From JANXLO01 sp043762265 (GTDB taxonomy: Bacteria > Armatimonadota > Chthonomonadetes > Chthonomonadales > Chthonomonadaceae), in the NCBI GenBank assembly GCA_043762265.1, contig JAYUMV010000326.1:1-15428 (forward strand): a stretch of DNA of 15,428 nucleotides. The letters are read 5' to 3'. The notes under the pieces were generated by a model that saw nothing but the letters and a program-made list of their open reading frames with translations, was not told the origin of the DNA and ran no database searches. Every line of letters begins with the position of its first letter. The first letter of the stretch is position 1. This document shows positions 1 through 7,106 of the stretch, piece after piece. The position numbers and the translations under genes were made by a program.

Positions 1-1350
1 ATCGAACTCGGCGACGCTCTGCTGACCCTTGCGAACCAGGAGACGGCGCTCCCCTTGCCGCGTCTGACCGGCGAGCGCGGACGCACCGTCGGGCAGCTCA
101 AACTGTTCGCCGCCTTGCTGCGCGAAGGCTCCTGGGTCGAGGCGCGTATCGATACGGCCCTGCCGGATCGTCAGCCTCTGCCGCGCGCCGATCTAAGGCG
201 AATGCTCTTGCCGCTCGGCCCGGTCGGGATCTTCGGCGCCAGCAACTTCCCCTTCGCTTTCTCCGTCGCGGGAGGAGATACCGCCTCCGCTCTGGCGGCA
301 GGGTGCCCGGTCGTCGTCAAGGCGCATCCGGCTCATCCCGGCACTTCCGAACTGGTAGCACGCGCCATCGAGCGCGCGGCGCTGGTCACCGGCATGCCGG
401 AAGGCGTCTTCTCGATGGTGCATGGGATGAAAGAGGCGGGCCTGGCGCTCGTGCGGCATCCGAAACTGGAAGCGGTCGGATTTACCGGTTCGCTGGGGGC
501 CGGTCGTGCGCTGTGCGATGCGGCGGCCGCGCGTTCCAAGCCGATCCCGGTCTACGCGGAGATGGGCAGCGTGAATCCGGTGTTCGTTCTGCCGGGCGCA
601 CTTAGGGAGCGGGGCGAGAAGATCGCCGAAGGGCTGGCACAGTCGGTGACCCTCGGTGTCGGACAGTTCTGCACCAATCCAGGGGTAGTCGTGGGCCTGA
701 AGAGCGAGGGACTGACGGGTTTCCTCCGGACCGCTGCAGAGCGACTGAGCGCTGCTGCTCCCGGCACGATGCTCTATCCCAACATCCAGAAGGCGTTTGT
801 GCAGGGCACAGAGCGTTTGAAGAATGCAACGGGTGTTCAGGCCGAAAGCCAGCCGCAGACGGCTGCCGACGCGACCCTGACGCAGGTGAACGCGATGCTG
901 TTTTCTACCGATGCCGACCACTTCCTGGGCGCACACGATCTGCGCGAAGAGGTGTTCGGGCCGACCTCCCTGGTTGTGGCTTGCGGAACGCCTGAAGAGC
1001 TTGAAAGCGTCGCCAACAGCCTGGAGGGCCAGTTGACGGCGACGGTCCATGCCAATGCCGACGACCTCAAGCGGTATCGTGGCCTGATCTCGATCCTGGA
1101 GACGAAGGTCGGGCGTCTGCTCTTCAACAGCTTTCCGACCGGCGTCGAAGTCTCCGCAGCGATGCAGCACGGTGGCCCGTATCCGGCAACCTCCGACAGC
1201 CGCACCACCTCCGTCGGAACGGCGGCCATTCTGAGGTTTGTCCGCCCCCTCTGCTACCAGGACTGCCCTCAGGAGCTGCTGCCCGCCGAACTTCAGGATG
1301 CCAATCCCCTGCAGATCTGGCGACTCGTCGATACCGAGTGGAAACGCTAA
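1..1350 (+). CDS. NAD(P)-dependent alpha-ketoglutaric semialdehyde dehydrogenase family protein (5' partial)
   Basis: The reading frame is open from the first base of the window to TAA at 1348-1350, giving 449 visible codons; roughly 70 N-terminal residues should lie to the left. Seen: the cofactor-domain segment GIFGASNFPFAFS, then PVVVKAHPAHPGTSE, the general-base Glu in PVYAEMGSVNP (codon 559-561) and the nucleophilic Cys in GVGQFCTNPG (codon 670-672). The EMGSVNP form and GERGRTxGQL near the start are what I know from alpha-ketoglutaric semialdehyde (2,5-dioxopentanoate) dehydrogenases, which oxidise 2,5-dioxopentanoate to 2-oxoglutarate. This is the last step of non-phosphorylative pentose, glucarate or hydroxyproline breakdown in the cytosol. 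All catalytic residues are present. Which sugar pathway it serves cannot be told because the upstream neighbours are outside the window. A related semialdehyde specificity is possible. Confidence 0.9.
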   Translation: MELGDALLTLANQETALPLPRLTGERGRTVGQLKLFAALLREGSWVEARIDTALPDRQPLPRADLRRMLLPLGPVGIFGASNFPFAFSVAGGDTASALAAGCPVVVKAHPAHPGTSELVARAIERAALVTGMPEGVFSMVHGMKEAGLALVRHPKLEAVGFTGSLGAGRALCDAAAARSKPIPVYAEMGSVNPVFVLPGALRERGEKIAEGLAQSVTLGVGQFCTNPGVVVGLKSEGLTGFLRTAAERLSAAAPGTMLYPNIQKAFVQGTERLKNATGVQAESQPQTAADATLTQVNAMLFSTDADHFLGAHDLREEVFGPTSLVVACGTPEELESVANSLEGQLTATVHANADDLKRYRGLISILETKVGRLLFNSFPTGVEVSAAMQHGGPYPATSDSRTTSVGTAAILRFVRPLCYQDCPQELLPAELQDANPLQIWRLVDTEWKR

Positions 1351-1398
1351 CTGAACAAACTCGGCGACACTCCGTCTACGAAACTGGAAATCAAAACC

Positions 1399-1425
1399 TG
1401 CGGGCGGCAGAGCACTCCGCCCGCA
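1399..1425. terminator. Perfect 9-bp inverted repeat downstream of the aldehyde dehydrogenase
   Basis: TGCGGGCGG (1399-1407) pairs exactly with CCGCCCGCA (1417-1425) around a 9-nt loop. It lies 48 nt after the dehydrogenase stop and ends only 9 nt before the Shine-Dalgarno sequence of the next gene. No T-run follows on the plus strand, so it is either a weak terminator or a leader hairpin of the downstream gene. Confidence 0.45.
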
Positions 1426-1447
1426 TCGTAGCATAAGGAGAAATCGC

Positions 1448-2080
1448 ATGAACCGTTGGAATCGACTGGCGCTTGCTGTGAGCGCCCTGGTAGTATTGAG
1501 TGTGCCGGTCCTGGCGCAGACACCTCCCCCAGCGGCGACCCCAGGGGCCGCAAAAGTTAAAGGCGTCGCCAGGGGCGGGCAGGGCCGACGCGGGGGCATG
1601 ACCACTCTTCCGGTCAGCGCTATCGACGCGCTCGTGACGCTCACCCCCGATCAGAAATCCAAGATCAGCGCGATCGAAGACAAACTGAAGGCGGATGTCG
1701 CGGGAACCGCCGGGGACAAAGTCAAGTCTCGTGAACTGACGACTGCGGCCAACGCAGACATCAAAGCGGCGCTGACGACAGAACAGCAGAATATGCTGGC
1801 TGAGAAACTTCCGATCGTCATGCTGCTCAACCAGAGCAAGGCCGTTCCCGCCGCCGTGTTCGCCGATGTGAAGTTGACTTCCGACCAGATGGACAAGATC
1901 AAAACGATCGCCGTCGGAACCCAGGATAAAATGAAAGCCCTGACCAAGGAAGACCGCAAGATCCAGAACCCCATCCTTCTTGCGGACTTCAAGACGCAGG
2001 TGGATGCGCTCCTGACCGACGCCCAGAAGGCGACCATCGGCAAAATGCCGAAAGCTGGCAAGAAGAAGATCGCTGTCTGA
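1448..2080 (+). CDS. Secreted LTxxQ-repeat protein (Spy/CpxP-like), 210 aa
   Basis: The ATG at 1448 is preceded by AAGGAG (1435-1440) with 7-nt spacing, a textbook start. The N-terminus is a signal peptide: charged MNRWNR, hydrophobic residues 7-21, and a likely signal peptidase I cut after VLA at residue 23. A Pro/Ala- and then Gly/Arg-rich linker (24-51) precedes an all-helical region carrying four LTxxQ-type motifs: LTPDQ (65-69), LTTEQ (109-113), LTSDQ (143-147) and LTDAQ (189-193). These recall the LTxxQ family, which includes the periplasmic stress chaperone Spy and the regulator CpxP; the similarity is by motif only. It ends in a basic tail (KAGKKKIAV). It is probably periplasmic or extracytoplasmic. 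Two longer LTxxQ-like proteins sit 3 kb away, but this one lacks their LDLRWRG motif. Function is unknown. Confidence 0.75.
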   Translation: MNRWNRLALAVSALVVLSVPVLAQTPPPAATPGAAKVKGVARGGQGRRGGMTTLPVSAIDALVTLTPDQKSKISAIEDKLKADVAGTAGDKVKSRELTTAANADIKAALTTEQQNMLAEKLPIVMLLNQSKAVPAAVFADVKLTSDQMDKIKTIAVGTQDKMKALTKEDRKIQNPILLADFKTQVDALLTDAQKATIGKMPKAGKKKIAV

Positions 2081-2112
2081 TCCGACCGCCGCAAACAGAT
2101 ACCAAGAAAAAG

Positions 2113-2146
2113 CGGGCCGAATTGTCTCTTACGACAGTTCGGCCCG
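2113..2146. terminator. Bidirectional intrinsic terminator between convergent genes
   Basis: A 14-bp stem (2113-2126 with 2133-2146, one G-U pair) closes a 6-nt loop TCTTAC. It stands between the plus-strand LTxxQ gene and minus-strand purN, which converge here. On the minus strand it is followed by CTTTTTCTT, a good U-tract, so it serves purN best. On the plus strand only TTT follows. Confidence 0.85.
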
Positions 2147-2166
2147 TTTGCACTTCAATACCCACA

Positions 2167-2823
2167 TCAGGCTGGGGAAATACGCACCCGCCGGCCATCA
2201 ACCTGGACACGCCCTTCCGCACAGAACTGTACCGCCCGCACGTAGGCTTGATGCTCCGCCTTGATGACTCGTGCCGCCAGAGTCGCAGGCGTATCGTCCT
2301 CTTCCACCGGCACCGCGATCTGCACCACAATCGGCCCGTTGTCGTAGTGTTCGTCCACAAGATGCACGGTGCATCCGGAGACCTTCATCCCGCTCTCGAT
2401 TACGGCGCGGTGAACATGCTCTCCATACATCCCTTGCCCGCCAAACAGAGGGAGCAGTGCAGGATGCACGTTGAGGATACGCCCCGAATAGGCGCCGACC
2501 ACTGCGTTCGGCAACTGGCGCATATACCCTGCCAAACAGATCAGGTCCACTTCATGCCGACGCAAAATCCGCAGCAGCGCCTCGGCATATCCGGCATCAT
2601 CGCCCTCATATTTGCGCGGTGACACGACCGAAGTCGCTACACCTGCGACCCTGGCGCGTTCCAGTGCCGGCGCGTCCGCCCTGGTCCCGATGACGACCGC
2701 GAAGCGGCCTGCGATCTCGCCTGCCTCACAAGCCGCCAACAGCGCCCCCAGATTGGAACCCCGCCCCTGTCCGGAGACCATCGCCGCGATTTTGAAAGGG
2801 AAAGAAGACACATTTTCTGCCAT
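2167..2823 (-). CDS. purN: Phosphoribosylglycinamide formyltransferase (GART 1)
   Basis: This protein transfers the formyl group of 10-formyltetrahydrofolate to GAR, an early step of purine synthesis in the cytosol. Residues are numbered from the chosen start MAENVSS. The phosphate-binding loop SGQGRGSN is at 17-24. The catalytic triad of the family is intact: Asn118 and His120 in ILNVHPALLP, and Asp161 in VDEHYDNGP. Length is 218 aa, normal for PurN. The frame is open for 87 more codons upstream, but that extension has no family resemblance and reads through the divergent intergenic region, so I start at 2823. There AGGAG stands 13 nt upstream, a longer spacing than usual. It is a stand-alone gene here with no other purine genes beside it. 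A TACAAT -10-like hexamer lies about 38 bp before the start. Confidence 0.95.
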   Translation of the reverse strand: MAENVSSFPFKIAAMVSGQGRGSNLGALLAACEAGEIAGRFAVVIGTRADAPALERARVAGVATSVVSPRKYEGDDAGYAEALLRILRRHEVDLICLAGYMRQLPNAVVGAYSGRILNVHPALLPLFGGQGMYGEHVHRAVIESGMKVSGCTVHLVDEHYDNGPIVVQIAVPVEEDDTPATLAARVIKAEHQAYVRAVQFCAEGRVQVDGRRVRISPA

Positions 2824-2933
2824 GAGGCTCGGAGAACTCCTGTCGTTTGGTCCCTCATTGTACCTTACGCCAGGGAGGGAAACAGAAATGCCAAGGCACA
2901 GCAGGAAACGCCTGGAGAGCGCAGGCATTTCTT

Positions 2934-2976
2934 GATTCCCCGCTCTTCTTCCTGATTTTCGGACAGGATTCCCCGC
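2934..2976 (+). repeat. 10-bp direct repeat upstream of the DUF2993 lipoprotein gene
   Basis: GATTCCCCGC occurs at 2934-2943 and again at 2967-2976, 33 bp apart (about three helical turns), in the divergent purN / lipoprotein intergenic region. The second copy runs into the palindrome CCCCGCGGGG (2971-2980). It may be a regulator site; no regulator is known. Confidence 0.35.
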
Positions 2977-2998
2977 GGGGTGTACAGAACAGAAAGGC

Positions 2999-3742
2999 AT
3001 GAGAAAGAAGAGTATCAAGCGCGTGGCGTTTACGGCGCTCCTGGTGGGCATGGGAGCGCTGGGAGGATGTACGCGGACCGTCAATCGGTCGGCGGAGCGT
3101 CGTATTCGGGATGTCCTACCGGAGGTTTTAGGACCGGCGCGGCAGTATCGGGCACATATCGACGGTGCGCCCGAAAAGACCGTGGCGGGTCAGTTGGCGG
3201 CAGTAACGATCGATGGGGACGATGTGCAGTTGCCGAATGGGTTGCTGTTGGATCGGCTCCATCTTGAGTTGAAGGGAATCGATCTGGACACGAAGGCGCA
3301 GCGGGTGCGGAGTGTGCGAGAGGCACGGTTTACCGCTACGGTAGGGGAGAACAGTTTGAACGAGTTTTTGGCCGGGGAGGCTCCGGAGGGGGAGACGATC
3401 CAGAAACTCCGATTGACCCTCAACGATGGCAGGGTCACGTTGGCGGCGGAGCGCGTGGTATTGGGAATTGGCGTGCCTTTCCGCTTTACGGGGCCGTTGC
3501 GTTTGCTCCCGACGCACCGCATAGAGCTCGATCCGACTCGTTGGGTGGTCGTTGGTATTCCCATCACAGGGAGGCCGCTCCAGTTCCTGAAGGAACGCTT
3601 CGAGCAGTCGGTCGATCTTTCCACTCTGCCATTTCCCGTACAGGTTTCTGCGGTGACGACGACAAAAGGGCAGCTTACTCTCTCCGGAACAGCGGACGTG
3701 GCCGCGCTGTTACGATCAGCGCAAGGGCGCGAACCGCATTGA
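2999..3742 (+). CDS. DUF2993-like lipoprotein, 247 aa
   Basis: The N-terminus MRKKSIKR, hydrophobic residues 9-20 and the lipobox LGGC (Cys24) mark a lipoprotein cut by signal peptidase II and anchored in an envelope membrane. After the lipid anchor the pattern of short beta stretches fits the DUF2993 (LmeA-like) fold as I remember it: VTIDGDDVQLPNGLLLDRLHLELKG in pieces from about residue 68, then ARFTATVGENSLNEFL (108-123) and LRLTLNDGRVTLAAE (136-150). Members of that family are lipid-binding, secreted proteins; that function is not shown here. AGAAAGG lies almost against the ATG, an unusually short spacing, but no other start keeps the lipobox at the normal place. Only 22 bp separate it from the Clp1-like gene, so the two are probably co-transcribed. 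Confidence 0.75.
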   Translation: MRKKSIKRVAFTALLVGMGALGGCTRTVNRSAERRIRDVLPEVLGPARQYRAHIDGAPEKTVAGQLAAVTIDGDDVQLPNGLLLDRLHLELKGIDLDTKAQRVRSVREARFTATVGENSLNEFLAGEAPEGETIQKLRLTLNDGRVTLAAERVVLGIGVPFRFTGPLRLLPTHRIELDPTRWVVVGIPITGRPLQFLKERFEQSVDLSTLPFPVQVSAVTTTKGQLTLSGTADVAALLRSAQGREPH

Positions 3743-3751
3743 TGGACATAA

Positions 3752-3767
3752 GAGGGCAGCAAAATTG
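3752..3767 (+). promoter_or_regulatory. Shine-Dalgarno that sets the TTG start of the Clp1-like gene
   Basis: GAGGG (3752-3756) lies 8 nt before TTG at 3765-3767. No ATG or GTG in this frame lies between the upstream gene's stop and this TTG, so the rare start codon is well supported. Confidence 0.6.
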
Positions 3768-4850
3768 AGCAGTTCCGAGGAGGATCGTTATGCGGATTGG
3801 GAGCCGACCGTGGAGACGGCGCTGTCGGAGGGCGGCAGTGTGCTCCTGATCGGCGGGATGGATGTCGGCAAGACGACTTTGACGCGTCTGCTGGTCAACC
3901 GGGCGGTCGCAGCGGGGAGACGGGTCGCGCTCCTGGACACCGATCCGGGGCAGTCGGAAATCGGGCCGCCGGGCTGCATCGGTTTGGCGTTTGCGGAGGC
4001 TTCGGTCGGGGCGCTGTCGGATCTTGCGCCGCAGGCATTGGCTTTTGTAGGCAATACCTCCCCGGCTTCCCATCTGCTGGAACACGCTGCCGGGACGGCA
4101 CGCCTCGCCGCGCTTGCCGGAGACCGAATGCTGGTCGTCGATACCTGCGGCTATATTCAGGGCGGAGGGGCCAGACGTCTCCACCAGATCGAGTTTGACC
4201 TCTTGCAGCCGGCGCATGTCATCGCATTGCAGAGGACGGGGGAGTTAGAGCCGATTCTCGCACCGTTGCGGCATCGGACCGGATGTCGTGTCCATACGCC
4301 TCCCATTCCTGCCGCTATCACGCGGAAGTCTCCCTCGCTGCGGACTCAGCGGCGCGCGATGCGCTTCGCCTCTTACTTCGAAACGACGACACTGCACACT
4401 TTCTCCTTCGACGACGTTGCCCTGGTCGGAACCTGGCTGGGCGGCAGCGACCCGTTGCCACCACATCTGCTCAAATTTCTCAATCAGGCGTTGGGATTCC
4501 ATACCCGTGTCTACCATGCGGAGATGTGCGATCGGGTTCTGGGCCTGATGGTGAGCAAGCCCCTGCCGGCGGAGACAGCAGGGCTTGCGATGGTGCAGGA
4601 GCAGTTGAAACAGCAGTCGATCGCCATAACCGTCGCCCCGAACCTGCATCATCTCCTGCTGGGGCTTGAGAGCGGGAATGGCAAACTGCTCGGTCTCGGT
4701 CTACTGGAAGCCCTCGACTTCCGCCGCCGTACGCTGGGGGTCCGAACGCCGGTGCGCACCCCGCAAGCGGCCCACATTCTCCGCTTCGGCACCCTGCGCC
4801 TCACGCCGGATGGAAAAGAACTGGGCTCTCTCCGCCCCAACGACCTGTAA
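3765..4850 (+). CDS. Clp1/Grc3-family polynucleotide 5'-kinase-like ATPase, 361 aa
   Basis: Seen: Walker A GGMDVGKTT (30-38), then the family-specific motif LLDTDPGQSEIGPPG (56-70) in which the Asp residues and Gln are those used by Clp1/Grc3 (NOL9) kinases. DTCGYIQGGGARRL (126-139) matches the next conserved block, and the Arg-rich SLRTQRRAMRFASYF (191-205) resembles the lid region. Known family members phosphorylate 5'-OH ends of RNA in tRNA splicing, mRNA 3' processing and rRNA maturation in eukaryotes and archaea; bacterial members are poorly studied. The kinase domain begins almost at residue 20, so the N-terminal domain of eukaryotic relatives is absent. Residues 206-361 form a C-terminal domain I do not recognise. 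It follows the DUF2993 lipoprotein by 22 bp. RNA-kinase activity is an inference; a GTPase-like role is the alternative. Confidence 0.85.
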   Translation: MSSSEEDRYADWEPTVETALSEGGSVLLIGGMDVGKTTLTRLLVNRAVAAGRRVALLDTDPGQSEIGPPGCIGLAFAEASVGALSDLAPQALAFVGNTSPASHLLEHAAGTARLAALAGDRMLVVDTCGYIQGGGARRLHQIEFDLLQPAHVIALQRTGELEPILAPLRHRTGCRVHTPPIPAAITRKSPSLRTQRRAMRFASYFETTTLHTFSFDDVALVGTWLGGSDPLPPHLLKFLNQALGFHTRVYHAEMCDRVLGLMVSKPLPAETAGLAMVQEQLKQQSIAITVAPNLHHLLLGLESGNGKLLGLGLLEALDFRRRTLGVRTPVRTPQAAHILRFGTLRLTPDGKELGSLRPNDL

Positions 4851-4982
4851 AACTCGTCTTCTGCTGTTTTCGGCGAAGAAGCGTGCCTGCTTCAGCGGGC
4901 CTTCGAATGCACAGCATCCCCCAGCGGAGGGTTTTAGCCCGGCGTCACATCGCTGCCAGGTTTCATCTGAATGGTCTTGAAC

Positions 4983-5849
4983 CTAGGGTACTTCGGTCTT
5001 GCGGAACGTGAATTTCGCGCCGCGCATGGTAGTCCATTGTTCGTTCTGCGCAGGAGTGAGCAGTTCAAGGAGTTTGGCTTCCGTCTCTGCTTTCGCTTTA
5101 TTGATCTCTTTGCTATGCATGGCATCGTAGATCTTTTTCTGCATTTGGGCCATTCGTTCTTGAGGCGTCAACGTTCCACCGTCCTGTCCGTTCCCGTTCG
5201 GAGAGATGGCCGGGACCATGGCTGTCATCATGACCTTCTGCTGAGTATCCATAAAATCTTTGACGCCAAGGTTGACTTTACCGGTCTGGTCGGTCGTCAG
5301 TTTCAGGGAAGCCGCGACTTTCGGGTCGCTCAGAGCGAGGATGCCACGCCATCGAAGATCGAGTTCATGCAGGCGAGTGATCTGTTTCGGACGGAGAATC
5401 GCTTCCGTCCGTTTGTCCAGATCTCCTTGAAAGGTTTGGACGGTGGTAGCGAACTGGTCCATGCGGTCTTGGATCTGATCCTTCTGCTGGTCCTGCGGTA
5501 CATTTTGCAGCGCCTTCATGCTCTCCTGAATGCTGGAACGCAGGGTCACTTGAAACTCTTGCTGGGATTTTGTGCGGAGCTCATCCATCGCGTTCTGCTG
5601 CTTGAGGTCGAGACCGATCTCATTACGAACGTCGTTGCGCTGCAGCAGTTCCAACGCCGCGCTATGGGTGGGATCGGCGATGCCTCCCGCCTGTCCGGCG
5701 AAACCGTAAAAGAGCGATGGCGGCAGCTTGAAACCCTGAAGAGGATTGGCGGGTGGGGTAGTTTGCGCACCTACAGGGAGAGCAATGCTACTGAACCCAC
5801 CGAACAGCGCGGCAGCGCCGAGCAAGGCAAACAGCTTTTTGAACAGCAT
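4983..5849 (-). CDS. Secreted LTxxQ-like protein with LDLRWRG motif, paralog A, 288 aa
   Basis: I start at MLFKKLF (5849), which has AAAGGA 9 nt upstream and begins a clean signal peptide (hydrophobic 7-25, likely cut after VGA at 28). The 19 extra upstream codons in frame would spoil the signal peptide. The mature part is largely helical and Gln-rich (78-160). It includes LDLKQQNAMDEL (80-91), RPKQITRLHELDLRWRG (153-169), LTTDQ (184-188), LTPAQ (264-268) and a closing block QWTTMRGAKFTF (271-282). The same landmarks occur in the same order in the next gene, so the two are tandem paralogs. The style recalls Spy-like LTxxQ proteins and exported proteins of Planctomycetes. It is probably extracytoplasmic; the function is unknown. 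The gene starts 120 bp after its paralog ends. Confidence 0.8.
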   Translation of the reverse strand: MLFKKLFALLGAAALFGGFSSIALPVGAQTTPPANPLQGFKLPPSLFYGFAGQAGGIADPTHSAALELLQRNDVRNEIGLDLKQQNAMDELRTKSQQEFQVTLRSSIQESMKALQNVPQDQQKDQIQDRMDQFATTVQTFQGDLDKRTEAILRPKQITRLHELDLRWRGILALSDPKVAASLKLTTDQTGKVNLGVKDFMDTQQKVMMTAMVPAISPNGNGQDGGTLTPQERMAQMQKKIYDAMHSKEINKAKAETEAKLLELLTPAQNEQWTTMRGAKFTFRKTEVP

Positions 5850-5908
5850 CTTGGGAAGTCCTTTTCGAGTAAGAATTCGTGCGTTTCGTGGGGTGGCGTA
5901 CGACACCG

Positions 5909-5918
5909 AGTGTACACT
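5909..5918. promoter_or_regulatory. 10-bp palindrome AGTGTACACT upstream of paralog A
   Basis: A perfect self-complementary decamer about 60 bp before the paralog A start. It is operator-like in size and position, but it could be chance and no matching regulator is visible. Confidence 0.25.
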
Positions 5919-5924
5919 ACGGAC

Positions 5925-5956
5925 GTTGGCTTTTCAGAGTCATCTGGAAAGCCAAC
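5925..5956 (-). terminator. 14-bp hairpin after paralog B
   Basis: GTTGGCTTTTCAGA (5925-5938) pairs with TCTGGAAAGCCAAC (5943-5956), one G-U, around the loop GTCA. It sits 13 nt past the stop of the 5970-6908 gene on the minus strand. No U-run follows, so termination may be partial, allowing some read-through into paralog A. Confidence 0.6.
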
Positions 5957-5969
5957 AGTGGAATGGAAA

Positions 5970-6908
5970 TCACTGATCCATATCACGGAAGGTGAATGGG
6001 GCTCCGATCATTGTCTGCCAGGTCACGGCGGTCTGAGGAGAGACAGTGGCGACGAGTTTCGCTCCCATCGCGGCGCGGCCCTTCTCAAAGTCACGCAGGG
6101 CTTTCCTCTGCGCCGCTTGCTGCTCGTCCAGTGTCAACGGCACGGCTGGCGGTGTTGACGCGGCGGGCGGAGGGGGCGCGGTCACCGGATTGGCGGACGC
6201 TCCTGGGATGGCCACGGCATTTCCGTTAAAACGGCCCCGCATGCCTGCTGGCAGCATCGATTCCATCAGTTTCTGGCGGGCATCGGTGAACTCTTTGTAG
6301 GAATCCTGCACCTTCTTCTTGTCTTCAGCGCCGAGAGCCGCCATATCCGCAACCTTGGCATCGACCAGAGAGAGCGGACCGCGCCAGCGCAGATCGAGTG
6401 CGGTCAGGCGCTTGCGCTGCTTTGGAGTCAAGATTTCGTCTATGCGTTTGAGGAGGTCGTCCTGGTAACCGGCAGCGAGGCCCTGGGCTTTGTTGGTCAA
6501 CTCCTGCATCTTCTGCTGCCGGTCTTCCAGAGACAGGTTCTGGGCCGGTCCACGCAGACCTTGCATGAGGCCGAACATCTCCTGCCTCATCTTCTGTTGA
6601 TCCTGTGCCTGAACATCCTTGAGGCCGTCCAGAGCGATCTTCTGTTTGAGGTCTAGGTTTAAAGCGTTTTGAACATCAGGACGATAGATCAGAACCATCT
6701 TAGCGGAGGAGGCAGGATCGATGATGTTGCCGCCCATCCTCATCTGCATCGGGTTGCCAAATGCTCCGGGTGCCATCGGTCCGAATCCGCCCGGGTTGGC
6801 TGGACCACCGTTCAGACCGCCGCCCTGAGCTTCGGCAGAGGTAACGCTGAGACCCAGCCCCAGTGCGGCGGTCAGGCCGACCAGCGCGAAAAGAGTTTTG
6901 ATTTTCAT
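5970..6908 (-). CDS. Secreted LTxxQ-like protein with LDLRWRG motif, paralog B, 312 aa
   Basis: The ATG at 6908 has AGGAG 10 nt upstream. The signal peptide has MKIK, a hydrophobic stretch 5-22 and a probable cut after AEA at 27. A Gly/Pro/Met-rich segment (28-62) follows, then a helical Gln/Lys-rich core (75-165) with LTPKQRKRL (160-168) and LDLRWRG (171-177). A Pro/Ala-rich linker (231-259) absent from paralog A comes next, and the C-terminal block TWQTMIGAPFTFRDM (296-310) parallels QWTTMRGAKFTF of paralog A. The shared order of motifs shows descent from one duplication. The helical, charged, exported architecture fits the LTxxQ superfamily in a broad sense (Spy and CpxP are the known members), but the LDLRWRG block is not part of Spy. 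Function unknown. It lies about 200 bp downstream of deoC on the same strand. Confidence 0.8.
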   Translation of the reverse strand: MKIKTLFALVGLTAALGLGLSVTSAEAQGGGLNGGPANPGGFGPMAPGAFGNPMQMRMGGNIIDPASSAKMVLIYRPDVQNALNLDLKQKIALDGLKDVQAQDQQKMRQEMFGLMQGLRGPAQNLSLEDRQQKMQELTNKAQGLAAGYQDDLLKRIDEILTPKQRKRLTALDLRWRGPLSLVDAKVADMAALGAEDKKKVQDSYKEFTDARQKLMESMLPAGMRGRFNGNAVAIPGASANPVTAPPPPAASTPPAVPLTLDEQQAAQRKALRDFEKGRAAMGAKLVATVSPQTAVTWQTMIGAPFTFRDMDQ

Positions 6909-7106
6909 CCGTCGATTGCTCCTGTATTCTGGCGAGAAGTAGCCGCCCGGTAGGTGAGGACGGTCGATAGGGAGAGCCTTATACGAGGAAAAGGTTCTGT
7001 CCTGAATCTCTCCTGAGTAGGTTTGCTCTCACTGCAAATTCGAATGGCAATGCATACCAATAGTATAGACGAGGCCAGACCGAAAAAGTTAGCCCCGGTA
7101 CAACGA

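Noticed and set aside
193..1644. 483-codon open frame on the minus strand
   Set aside because: It is antisense to the aldehyde dehydrogenase and the start of the LTxxQ gene. Its composition is Arg/Gln/His-rich, it has no family features, and it is a codon-bias shadow of the real genes.
2824..3084. N-terminal extension of purN by 87 codons
   Set aside because: It would cross the divergent intergenic region and overlap the lipoprotein gene. PurN homology begins at the MAENVSS start.
4851..4982. Terminator for the Clp1-like gene
   Set aside because: Only 5-bp stems (for example GAAGC/GCTTC) and no T-run are present; nothing convincing in this gap.
4971..6158. 395-codon open frame on the plus strand
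   Set aside because: It lies antisense across both LTxxQ paralogs and their intergenic region. The minus-strand genes have signal peptides, shared motifs and ribosome sites; this frame has none.
7022..7106. TATACT hexamer as a promoter for the 5970-6908 gene
   Set aside because: No -35 with acceptable spacing is visible and it lies more than 130 bp upstream of the start; not strong enough to list.
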